Assembly: GCA_030435675.1 (NCBI GenBank)
Contig: CM059622.1
Span: forward strand, 12,090,001 to 12,154,000
Reading direction: 5' to 3'
DNA: 64,000 nt
Source: Steinernema hermaphroditum
Lineage: Eukaryota; Nematoda; Chromadorea; Rhabditida; Steinernematidae
Shown here one piece after another: positions 12,701-23,580 of this stretch. Every line of letters starts with the position of its first letter. Position 1 is the stretch's first letter. A program made the position numbers and the translations under genes. The notes under the pieces were generated by a model. It saw only the letters and a list, made by a program, of their open reading frames with translations. It did not search any database and had not been told where the DNA came from.

Positions 12701-15547
12701 TTGGAGCAGGAGGGTCAGATGCAGAACTCTTTGTATGAACAAGGCCCTATCTGTCTCGAATTGAAAGTTTTGCAGGAAACTAAGATAGTCCGCAGGAAAT
12801 CCAACGGGAATAGGCGCGTTCGATCAGGCTCGTGCAGTTCTACAAGATCCAATCATAAAAATGCTATAGTACTTTGGAGCAGGAGGGTCAGATGCAAAAC
12901 TCTTTGTATGAACAAGGCCCTATCTGTCTCGAATTGAAAGTTTTGCAGGAAACTAAGATAGTCCACAGTAATCCCAACGGGAATAGGCGCGTTCGATCAG
13001 GCTCGTGCAGTTCTACAAGATCCAATCATAAAAATGCTATGGTACTTTGGAGCAGGAGGGTCAGATGCAGAACTCTTTGTATGAACAAGGCCCTATCTGT
13101 CTCGAATTGAAAGTTTTGCAGGAAACTAAGATAGTCCACAGTAAATCCAACGAGAATAGGCGCGTTCGATCAGGCTCGTGCAGTTCTACGAGATCCAATC
13201 ATAAAAATGCTATGGTACTTTGGAGCAGGAGGGTCAGATGCAGAACTCTTTGTATGAGCAAGGACCCTGCTGTCTCGAATTGAAAGTTTTGCAGGAAACT
13301 AAGATAGTCCACAGTAAATCCAACGAGAATAGGCGCGTTCGATCAGGCTCGTGCAGTTCTACGAGATCCAATCATAAAAATGCTATGGTACTTTGGAGCA
13401 GGAGGGTCAGATGCAGAGCTTTTGGTATGAGCAAGAGCCCTGCTGTCTCGAATTGAAAGTTTTGCAGGAAACTAAGATAGTCCACAGTAATCCCAACGGG
13501 AATAGGCGCGTTCGATCAGGCTCGTGCAGTTCTACAAGATCCAATCATAAAAATGCTATGGTACTTTGGAGCAGGAGGGTCAGATGCAGAACTCTTTGTA
13601 TGAACAAGGCCCTATCTGTCTCGAATTGAAAGTTTTGCAGGAAACTAGGATAGTCCACAGGAATCCCAACGGGAATAGGCGCGTTCGATCAGGCTCGTGC
13701 AGTTCTACAAGATCCAATCATAAAAATGCTATAGTACTTTGGAGCAGGAGGGTCAGATGCAGAACTCTTTGTATGAGCAAGGCCCTATCTGTCTCGAATT
13801 GAAAGTTTTGCAGGAAACTAGGATAGTCCACAGGAATCCCAACGGGAATAGGCGCGTTCGATCAGGCTCGTGCAGTTCTACAAGATCCAATCATAAAAAT
13901 GCTATGGTACTTTGGAGCAGGAGGGTCAGATGCAGAACTCTTTGTATGAACAAGGCCCTATCTGTCTCGAATTGAAAGTTTTGCAGGAAACTAAGATAGT
14001 CCACAGTAAATCCAACGAGAATAGGCGCGTTCGATCAGGCTCGTGCAGTTCTACAAGATCCAATCATAAAAATGCTATGGTACTTTGGAGCAGGAGGGTC
14101 AGATGCAGAACTCTTTGTATGAACAAGGCCCTATCTGTCTCGAATTGAAAGTTTTGCAGGAAACTAAGATAGTCCGCAGGAAATCCAACGGGAATAGGCG
14201 CGTTCGATCAGGCTCGTGCAGTTCTACAAGATCCAATCATAAAAATGCTATAGTACTTTGGAGCAGGAGGGTCAGATGCAAAACTCTTTGTATGAACAAG
14301 GCCCTATCTGTCTCGAATTGAAAGTTTTGCAGGAAACTAAGATAGTCCACAGTAATCCCAACGGGAATAGGCGCGTTCGATCAGGCTCGTGCAGTTCTAC
14401 AAGATCCAATCATAAAAATGCTATAGTACTTTGGAGCAGGAGGGTCAGATGCAGAGCTTTTGGTATGAGCAAGGGCCCTGCTGTCTCGAATTGAAAGTTT
14501 TGCAGGAAACTAAGATAGTCCGCAGGAAATCCAACGGGAATAGGCGCGTTCGATCAGGCTCGTGCAGTTCTACAAGATCCAATCATAAAAATGCTATAGT
14601 ACTTTGGAGCAGGAGGGTCAGATGCAGAGCTTTTGGTATGAGCAAGGGCCCTGCTGTCTCGAATTGAAAGTTTTGCAGGAAACTAAGATAGTCCGCAGGA
14701 AATCCAACGGGAATAGGCGCGTTCGATGAGGCTCGTGCAGTTCTACAAGATCCAATCATAAAAATGCTATAGTACTTTGGAGCAGGAGGGTCAGATGCAA
14801 AACTATTTGTATGAACAAGGCCCTATCTGTCTCGAATTGAAAGTTTTGCAGGAAACTAAGATAGTCCACAGTAATCCCAACGGGAATAGGCGCGTTCGAT
14901 CAGGCTCGTGCAGTTCTACGAGATCCAATCATAAAAATGCTATGGTACTTTGGAGCAGGAGGGTCAGATGCAGAGCTTTTGGTATGAGCAAGAGCCCTGC
15001 TGTCTCGAATTGAAAGTTTTGCAGGAAACTAAGATAGTCCGCAGGAAATCCAACGGGAATAGGCGCGTTCGATCAGGCTCGTGCAGTTCTACAAGATCCA
15101 ATCATAAAAATGCTATAGTACTTTGGAGCAGGAGGGTCAGATGCAAAACTATTTGTATGAACAAGGCCCTATCTGTCTCGAATTGAAAGTTTTGCAGGAA
15201 ACTAGGATAGTCCACAGGAATCCCAACGGGAATAGGCGCGTTCGATCAGGCTCGTGCAGTTCTACAAGATCCAATCATAAAAATGCTATAGTACTTTGGA
15301 GCAGGAGGGTCAGATGCAGAGCTTTTGGTATGAGCAAGGGCCCTGCTGTCTCGAATTGAAAGTTTTGCAGGAAACTAAGATAGTCCGCAGGAAATCCAAC
15401 GGGAATAGGCGCGTTCGATCAGGCTCGTGCAGTTCTACAAGATCCAATCATAAAAATGCTATGGTACTTTGGAGCAGGAGGGTCAGATGCAGAACTCTTT
15501 GTATGAACAAGGCCCTATCTGTCTCGAATTGAAAGTTTTGCAGGAAA
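12701..15547 (+). repeat. Higher-order repeat copy 2 (18-monomer offset)
   Basis: This is the second copy of the block starting near 9,587. The GATGAGG private variant recurs at 14,728, exactly 3,114 bp after 11,614. The variant order matches monomer by monomer through the monomer starting at 15,296 and then diverges. Confidence 0.85.
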
Positions 15548-15814
15548 CTAGGATAGTCCACAGGAATCCCAACGGGAATAGGCGCGTTCGATCAGGCTCG
15601 TGCAGTTCTACAAGATCCAATCATAAAAATGCTATAGTACTTTGGAGCAGGAGGGTCAGATGCAAAACTCTTTGTATGAACAAGGCCCTATCTGTCTCGA
15701 ATTGAAAGTTTTGCAGGAAACTAAGATAGTCCACAGTAATCCCAACGGGAATAGGCGCGTTCGATCAGGCTCGTGCAGTTCTACGAGATCCAATGATAAA
15801 AATGCTATGGTACT

Positions 15815-16697
15815 TTGGAGCAGGAGGGTCAGATGCAGAGCTTTTGGTATGAGCAAGAGCCCTGCTGTCTCGAATTGAAAGTTTTGCAGGAAACTAAGAT
15901 AGTCCACAGTAATCCCAACGGGAATAGGCGCGTTCGATCAGGCTCGTGCAGTTCTACAAGATCCAATCATAAAAATGCTATAGTACTTTGGAGCAGGAGG
16001 GTCAGATGCAGAGCTTTTGGTATGAGCAAGGGCCCTGCTGTCTCGAATTGAAAGTTTTGCAGGAAACTAAGATAGTCCGCAGGAAATCCCAACGGGAATA
16101 GGCGCGTTCGATCAGGCTCGTGCAGTTCTACGAGATCCAATGATAAAAATGCTATGGTACTTTGGAGCAGGAGGGTCAGATGCAGAGCTTTTGGTATGAG
16201 CAAGAGCCCTGCTGTCTCGAATTGAAAGTTTTGCAGGAAACTAAGATAGTCCACAGTAATCCCAACGGGAATAGGCGCGTTCGATCAGGCTCGTGCAGTT
16301 CTACAAGATCCAATCATAAAAATGCTATAGTACTTTGGAGCAGGAGGGTCAGATGCAGAGCTTTTGGTATGAGCAAGGGCCCTGCTGTCTCGAATTGAAA
16401 GTTTTGCAGGAAACTAAGATAGTCCGCAGGAAATCCCAACGGGAATAGGCGCGTTCGATCAGGCTCGTGCAGTTCTACGAGATCCAATGATAAAAATGCT
16501 ATGGTACTTTGGAGCAGGAGGGTCAGATGCAGAGCTTTTGGTATGAGCAAGAGCCCTGCTGTCTCGAATTGAAAGTTTTGCAGGAAACTAAGATAGTCCA
16601 CAGTAATCCCAACGGGAATAGGCGCGTTCGATCAGGCTCGTGCAGTTCTACAAGATCCAATCATAAAAATGCTATAGTACTTTGGAGCAGGAGGGTC
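15815..16697 (+). repeat. 347-bp dimeric higher-order repeat
   Basis: A 173+174-bp dimer is repeated about two and a half times, at 15,815, 16,162 and 16,509. Each copy carries the rare change CCAATGATAAAA (usual CCAATCATAAAA) at 15,795, 16,142 and 16,489, spaced exactly 347 bp. The extra base lies in AAATCCCAACGG, a hybrid of the AAATCCAACGG and AATCCCAACGG alleles. Confidence 0.85.
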
Positions 16698-17637
16698 AGA
16701 TGCAAAACTCTTTGTATGAACAAGGCCCTATCTGTCTCGAATTGAAAGTTTTGCAGGAAACTAGGATAGTCCACAGGAATCCCAACGGGAATAGGCGCGT
16801 TCGATCAGGCTCGTGCAGTTCTACAAGATCCAATCATAAAAATGCTATAGTACTTTGGAGCAGGAGGGTCAGATGCAAAACTCTTTGTATGAACAAGGCC
16901 CTATCTGTCTCGAATTGAAAGTTTTGCAGGAAACTAAGATAGTCCACAGTAATCCCAACGGGAATAGGCGCGTTCGATCAGGCTCGTGCAGTTCTACGAG
17001 ATCCAATGATAAAAATGCTATAGTACTTTGGAGCAGGAGGGTCAGATGCAGAACTCTTTGTATGAACAAGGCCCTATCTGTCTCGAATTGAAAGTTTTGC
17101 AGGAAACTAGGATAGTCCACAGGAATCCCAACGGGAATAGGCGCGTTCGATCAGGCTCGTGCAGTTCTACAAGATCCAATCATAAAAATGCTATAGTACT
17201 TTGGAGCAGGAGGGTCAGATGCAGAGCTTTTGGTATGAGCAAGGGCCCTGCTGTCTCGAATTGAAAGTTTTGCAGGAAACTAAGATAGTCCGCAGGAAAT
17301 CCAACGGGAATAGGCGCGTTCGATCAGGCTCGTGCAGTTCTACAAGATCCAATCATAAAAATGCTATAGTACTTTGGAGCAGGAGGGTCAGATGCAAAAC
17401 TCTTTGTATGAACAAGGCCCTATCTGTCTCGAATTGAAAGTTTTGCAGGAAACTAGGATAGTCCACAGGAATCCCAACGGGAATAGGCGCGTTCGATCAG
17501 GCTCGTGCAGTTCTACAAGATCCAATCATAAAAATGCTATAGTACTTTGGAGCAGGAGGGTCAGATGCAGAGCTTTTGGTATGAGCAAGGGCCCTGCTGT
17601 CTCGAATTGAAAGTTTTGCAGGAAACTAAGATAGTCC

Positions 17638-18137
17638 NNNNNNNNNNNNNNNNNNNNNNNNNNNNNNNNNNNNNNNNNNNNNNNNNNNNNNNNNNNNNNN
17701 NNNNNNNNNNNNNNNNNNNNNNNNNNNNNNNNNNNNNNNNNNNNNNNNNNNNNNNNNNNNNNNNNNNNNNNNNNNNNNNNNNNNNNNNNNNNNNNNNNNN
17801 NNNNNNNNNNNNNNNNNNNNNNNNNNNNNNNNNNNNNNNNNNNNNNNNNNNNNNNNNNNNNNNNNNNNNNNNNNNNNNNNNNNNNNNNNNNNNNNNNNNN
17901 NNNNNNNNNNNNNNNNNNNNNNNNNNNNNNNNNNNNNNNNNNNNNNNNNNNNNNNNNNNNNNNNNNNNNNNNNNNNNNNNNNNNNNNNNNNNNNNNNNNN
18001 NNNNNNNNNNNNNNNNNNNNNNNNNNNNNNNNNNNNNNNNNNNNNNNNNNNNNNNNNNNNNNNNNNNNNNNNNNNNNNNNNNNNNNNNNNNNNNNNNNNN
18101 NNNNNNNNNNNNNNNNNNNNNNNNNNNNNNNNNNNNN
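17638..18137. other. Assembly gap (500 N)
   Basis: There are exactly 500 N, a placeholder-like length, so the true distance is probably unknown. Satellite orientation reverses across the gap and the mix of monomer variants also changes. Confidence 0.99.
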
Positions 18138-18274
18138 TTAGTTTCCTGCAAAACTTTCAATTCGAGACAGCAGGGTCCTTGCTCATACAAAGACCTCTGC
18201 ATCTGACCCCTCCTGCTCCAAAGTACCATAGCATTTTTATGATTGGATCTTGTAGAACTGCACGAGCCTGATCG

Positions 18275-18314
18275 AACGCGCCTATAAACTCCACAACCCT
18301 GATTAACGCGCCTA
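18275..18314. repeat. Insertion within a satellite monomer
   Basis: The unit continues past AACGCGCCTA (18,275-18,284) into a 20-bp foreign stretch containing CTCCACAACCCTGATT, then repeats AACGCGCCTA (18,305-18,314) before resuming. The net insertion is 30 bp, flanked by a 10-bp direct repeat. It lies about 140 bp from the gap. Confidence 0.8.
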
Positions 18315-21300
18315 CTCCCGTTGGAATTACTGTGGACTATCTTAGTTTCCTGCAAAACTTTCAATTCGAGACAGCAGGGTCCTTGCTCATACAAAGACCT
18401 ATGCATCTGACCCCTCCTGCTCCAAAGTACCATAGCATTTTTATGATTGGATCTTGTAGAACTGCACGAGCCTGATCGAACGCGCCTATTCCCGTTGGAT
18501 TTACTGTGGACTATCTTAGTTTCCTGCAAAACTTTCAATTCGAGACAGCAGGGTCCTTGCTCATACAAAGAGTTCTGCATCTGACCCTCCTGCTCCAAAG
18601 TACCATAGCATTTTTATGATTCCATCTTGTAGAACTGCACGAGCCTGATCGAACGCGCCTATTCCCGTTGGGATTACTGTGGACTATCTTAGTTTCCTGC
18701 AAAACTTTCAATTCGAGACAGCAGGGTCCTTGCTCATACAAAGAGTTCTGCATCTGACCCTCCTGCTCCAAAGTACCATAGCATTTTTATGATTGGATCT
18801 TGTAGAACTGCACGAGCCTGATCGAACGCGCCTATTCCCGTTGGGATTACTGTGGACTATCTTAGTTTCCTGCAAAACTTTCAATTCGAGACAGCAGGGT
18901 CCTTGCTCATACAAAGAGTTCTGCATCTGACCCCTCCTGCTCCAAAGTACCATAGCATTTTTATGATTGGATCTTGTAGAACTGCACGAGCCTGATCGAA
19001 CGCGCCTATTCCCGTTGGGATTACTGTGGACTATCTTAGTTTCCTGCAAAACTTTCAATTCGAGACAGCAGGGCCCTTGCTCATACAAAGAGTTCTGCAT
19101 CTGACCCTCCTGCTCCAAAGTACCATAGCATTTTTATGATTGGATCTTGTAGAACTGCACGAGCCTGATCGAACGCGCCTATTCCCGTTGGATTTACTGT
19201 GGACTATCTTAGTTTCCTGCAAAACTTTCAATTCGAGACAGCAGGGCCCTTGCTCATACAAAGAGTTCTGCATCTGACCCTCCTGCTCCAAAGTACCATA
19301 GCATTTTTATGATTGCATCTTGTAGAACTGCACGAGCCTGATCGAACGCGCCTATTCTCGTTGGATTTCCTGTGGACTATCTTAGTTTCCTGCAAAACTT
19401 TCAATTCGAGACAGCAGGGTCCTTGCTCATACAAAGAGTTCTGCATCTGACCCTCCTGCTCCAAAGTACCATAGCATTTTTATGATTGGATCTTGTAGAA
19501 CTGCACGAGCCTGATCGAACGCGCCTACTCTCGTTGGATTTACCTGTGGACTATCTTAGTTTCCTGCAAAACTTTCAATTCGAGACAGCAGGGTCCTTGC
19601 TCATACAAAGAGTTCTGCATCTGACCCCTCCTGCTCCAAAGTACCATATCATTTTTATGATTCCATCTTGTAGAACTGCACGAGCCTGATCGAACGCGCC
19701 TATTCCCGTTGGGATTTCCTGTGGACTATCTTAGTTTCCTGCAAAACTTTCAATTCGAGACAGCAAGGCCCTTGCTCATACAAAGAGTTCTGCATCTGAC
19801 CCTCCTGCTCCAAAGTACCATAGCATTTTTATGATTGCATCTTGTAGAACTGCACGAGCCTGATCGAACGCGCCTATTCCCGTTGGATTTACTGTGGACT
19901 ATCTTAGTTTCCTGCAAAACTTTCAATTCGAGACAGCAGGGGCCCTTGCTCATACAAAGAGTTCTGCATCTGACCCTCCTGCTCCAAAGTACCATAGCAT
20001 TTTTATGATTCCATCTTGTAGAACTGCACGAGCCTGATCGAACGCGCCTATTCCCGTTGGGATTACTGTGGACTATCTTAGTTTCCTGCAAAACTTTCAA
20101 TTCGAGACAGCAGGGTCCTTGCTCATACAAAGAGTTCTGCATCTGACCCTCCTGCTCCAAAGTACCATAGCATTTTTATGATTGCATCTTGTAGAACTGC
20201 ACGAGCCTGATCGAACGCGCCTATTCCCGTTGGATGTACTGTGGACTATCTTAGTTTCCTGCAAAACTTTCAATTCGAGACAGCAGGGGCCTTGCTCATA
20301 CAAAGAGTTCTGCATCTGACCCTCCTGCTCCAAAGTACCATAGCATTTTTATGATTGCATCTTGTAGAACTGCACGAGCCTGATCGAACGCGCCTATTCC
20401 CGTTGGGATTACTGTGGACTATCTTAGTTTCCTGCAAAACTTTCAATTCGAGACAGCAGGGCCCTTGCTCATACAAAGAGTTCTGCATCTGACCCTCCTG
20501 CTCCAAAGTACCATAGCATTTTTATGATTGCATCTTGTAGAACTGCACGAGCCTGATCGAACGCGCCTATTCCCGTTGGATGTACTGTGGACTATCTTAG
20601 TTTCCTGCAAAACTTTCAATTCGAGACAGCAGGGGCCTTGCTCATACAAAGAGTTCTGCATCTGACCCTCCTGCTCCAAAGTACCATAGCATTTTTATGA
20701 TTGCATCTTGTAGAACTGCACGAGCCTGATCGAACGCGCCTATTCCCGTTGGGATTACTGTGGACTATCTTAGTTTCCTGCAAAACTTTCAATTCGAGAC
20801 AGCAGGGTCCTTGCTCATACAAAGAGTTCTGCATCTGACCCTCCTGCTCCAAAGTACCATAGCATTTTTATGATTGGATCTTGTAGAACTGCACGAGCCT
20901 GATCGAACGCGCCTATTCCCGTTGGATTTACTGTGGACTATCTTAGTTTCCTGCAAAACTTTCAATTCGAGACAGCAGGGGCCTTGCTCATACAAAGAGT
21001 TCTGCATCTGACCCTCCTGCTCCAAAGTACCATAGCATTTTTATGATTGCATCTTGTAGAACTGCACGAGCCTGATCGAACGCGCCTATTCCCGTTGGGA
21101 TTACTGTGGACTATCTTAGTTTCCTGCAAAACTTTCAATTCGAGACAGCAGGGGCCTTGCTCATACAAAGAGTTCTGCATCTGACCCTCCTGCTCCAAAG
21201 TACCATAGCATTTTTATGATTGCATCTTGTAGAACTGCACGAGCCTGATCGAACGCGCCTATTCCCGTTGGGATTACTGTGGACTATCTTAGTTTCCTGC

Positions 21301-23540
21301 AAAACTTTCAATTCGAGACAGCAGGGCCCTTGCTCATACAAAGAGTTCTGCATCTGACCCTCCTGCTCCAAAGTACCATAGCATTTTTATGATTGCATCT
21401 TGTAGAACTGCACGAGCCTGATCGAACGCGCCTATTCCCGTTGGATGTACTGTGGACTATCTTAGTTTCCTGCAAAACTTTCAATTCGAGACAGCAGGGG
21501 CCTTGCTCATACAAAGAGTTCTGCATCTGACCCTCCTGCTCCAAAGTACCATAGCATTTTTATGATTCCATCTTGTAGAACTGCACGAGCCTGATCGAAC
21601 GCGCCTATTCCCGTTGGATGATTACTGTGGACTATCTTAGTTTCCTGCAAAACTTTCAATTCGAGACAGCAGGGTCCTTGCTCATACAAAGAGTTCTGCA
21701 TCTGACCCTCCTGCTCCAAAGTACCATAGCATTTTTATGATTGCATCTTGTAGAACTGCACGAGCCTGATCGAACGCGCCTATTCCCGTTGGATTTACTG
21801 TGGACTATCTTAGTTTCCTGCAAAACTTTCAATTCGAGACAGCAGGGTCCTTGCTCATACAAAGAGCTCTGCATCTGACCCCTCCTGCTCCAAAGTACCA
21901 TAGCATTTTTATGATTGGATCTTGTAGAACTGCACGAGCCTGATCGAACGCGCCTATTCCCGTTGGATTTGACTGTGGTCTATCTTAGTTTCCTGCAAAA
22001 CTTTCAATTCGAGACAGCAGGGTCCTTGCTCATACAAAGAGTTCTGCATCTGACCCTCCTGCTCCAAAGTACCATAGCATTTTTATGATTCCATCTTGTA
22101 GAACTGCACGAGCCTGATCGAACGCGCCTATTCCCGTTGGGATTACTGTGGACTACCTTAGTTTCCTGCAAAACTTTCAATTCGAGACAGCAGGGTCCTT
22201 GCTCATACAAAGAGTTCTGCATCTGACCCTCCTGCTCCAAAGTACCATAGCATTTTTATGATTCCATCTTGTAGAACTGCACGAGCCTGATCGAACGCGC
22301 CTATTCCCGTTGGGATTACTGTGGACTATCTTAGTTTCCTGCAAAACTTTCAATTCGAGACAGCAGGGTCCTTGCTCATACAAAGAGCTCTGCATCTGAC
22401 CCCTCCTGCTCCAAAGTACCATAGCATTTTTATGATTGGATCTTGTAGAACTGCACGAGCCTGATCGAACGCGCCTATTCCCGTTGGATTACTGTGGACT
22501 ATCTTAGTTTCCTGCAAAACTTTCAATTCGAGACAGCAGGGTCCTTGCTCATACAAAGAGCTCTGCATCTGACCCCTCCTGCTCCAAAGTACCATAGCAT
22601 TTTTATGATTGGATCTTGTAGAACTGCACGAGCCTGATCGAACGCGCCTATTCCCGTTGGGATTACTGTGGTCTATCTTAGTTTCCTGCAAAACTTTCAA
22701 TTCGAGACAGCAGGGTCCTTGCTCATACAAAGAGTTCTGCATCTGACCCTCCTGCTCCAAAGTACCATAGCATTTTTATGATTCCATCTTGTAGAACTGC
22801 ACGAGCCTGATCGAACGCGCCTATTCCCGTTGGGATTACTGTGGTCTATCTTAGTTTCCTGCAAAACTTTCAATTCGAGACAGCAGGGTCCTTGCTCATA
22901 CAAAGAGTTCTGCATCTGACCCTCCTGCTCCAAAGTACCATAGCATTTTTATGATTGGATCTTGTAGAACTGCACGAGCCTGATCGAACGCGCCTATTCC
23001 CGTTGGGATTACTGTGGACTATCTTAGTTTCCTGCAAAACTTTCAATTCGAGACAGCAGGGTCCTTGCTCATACAAAGACATATGCATCTGACCCCTCCT
23101 GCTCCAAAGTACCATAGCATTTTTATGATTGGATCTTGTAGAACTGCACGAGCCTGATCGAACGCGCCTATTCCCGTTGGATGTACTGTGGACTATCTTA
23201 GTTTCCTGCAAAACTTTCAATTCGAGACAGCAGGGTCCTTGCTCATACAAAGAGTTCTGCATCTGACCCTCCTGCTCCAAAGTACCATAGCATTTTTATG
23301 ATTCCATCTTGTAGAACTGCACGAGCCTGATCGAACGCGCCTATTCCCGTTGGATTACTGTGGACTATCTTAGTTTCCTGCAAAACTTTCAATTCGAGAC
23401 AGCAGGGGCCTTGCTCATACAAAGAGTTCTGCATCTGACCCTCCTGCTCCAAAGTACCATAGCATTTTTATGATTGCATCTTGTAGAACTGCACGAGCCT
23501 GATCGAACGCGCCTATTCCCGTTGGGATTACTGTGGACTA

Positions 23541-23580
23541 CTTAGTTTCCTGCAAAACTTCTTAGTTTCCTGCAAAACTT
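23541..23580. repeat. 20-bp tandem duplication within a monomer
   Basis: The 20-mer CTTAGTTTCCTGCAAAACTT occurs twice in direct succession (23,541-23,560 and 23,561-23,580). The flanking GGACTATCTTAG is shortened to GGACTACTTAG. This is a local rearrangement of a single unit. Confidence 0.9.

Larger units (their letters stand above)
1..17637 (+). repeat. Satellite array, left arm (173-bp tandem repeat)
   Basis: About 102 head-to-tail copies of a 173-bp unit fill the segment, which begins inside a monomer at the window edge. Landmarks in each unit, in order, are GTTCGATCAGGCTCGTGCAG, a block containing CCAATCATAAAAATGCTAT, GTACTTTGGAGCAGGAGGG, CTCGAATTGAAAGTTTTGC and AACGGGAATAGGCGC. Spacing is almost invariably 173 bp; exceptions with one extra base occur near 4,840, 16,090 and 16,435. 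Several subfamilies are interspersed: CCCTATCTG versus CCCTGCTG, GAACTCTTTGTATG versus GAGCTTTTGGTATG, and CTATGG versus CTATAG. The 78-codon frames found in nearly every unit overlap each other, start at TTG and arise because 173 is not a multiple of 3, so I do not call them genes. Confidence 0.98.

Noticed and set aside
72..17610. Overlapping 78-codon open frames, one per monomer on the plus strand
   Set aside because: They overlap each other, start at TTG, and read the same DNA in two frames because 173 is not divisible by 3. There are no introns, start context or domain, so they are repeat by-products.
17547..18598. Long open frames running through the N gap
   Set aside because: They consist largely of unknown bases and are meaningless as proteins.
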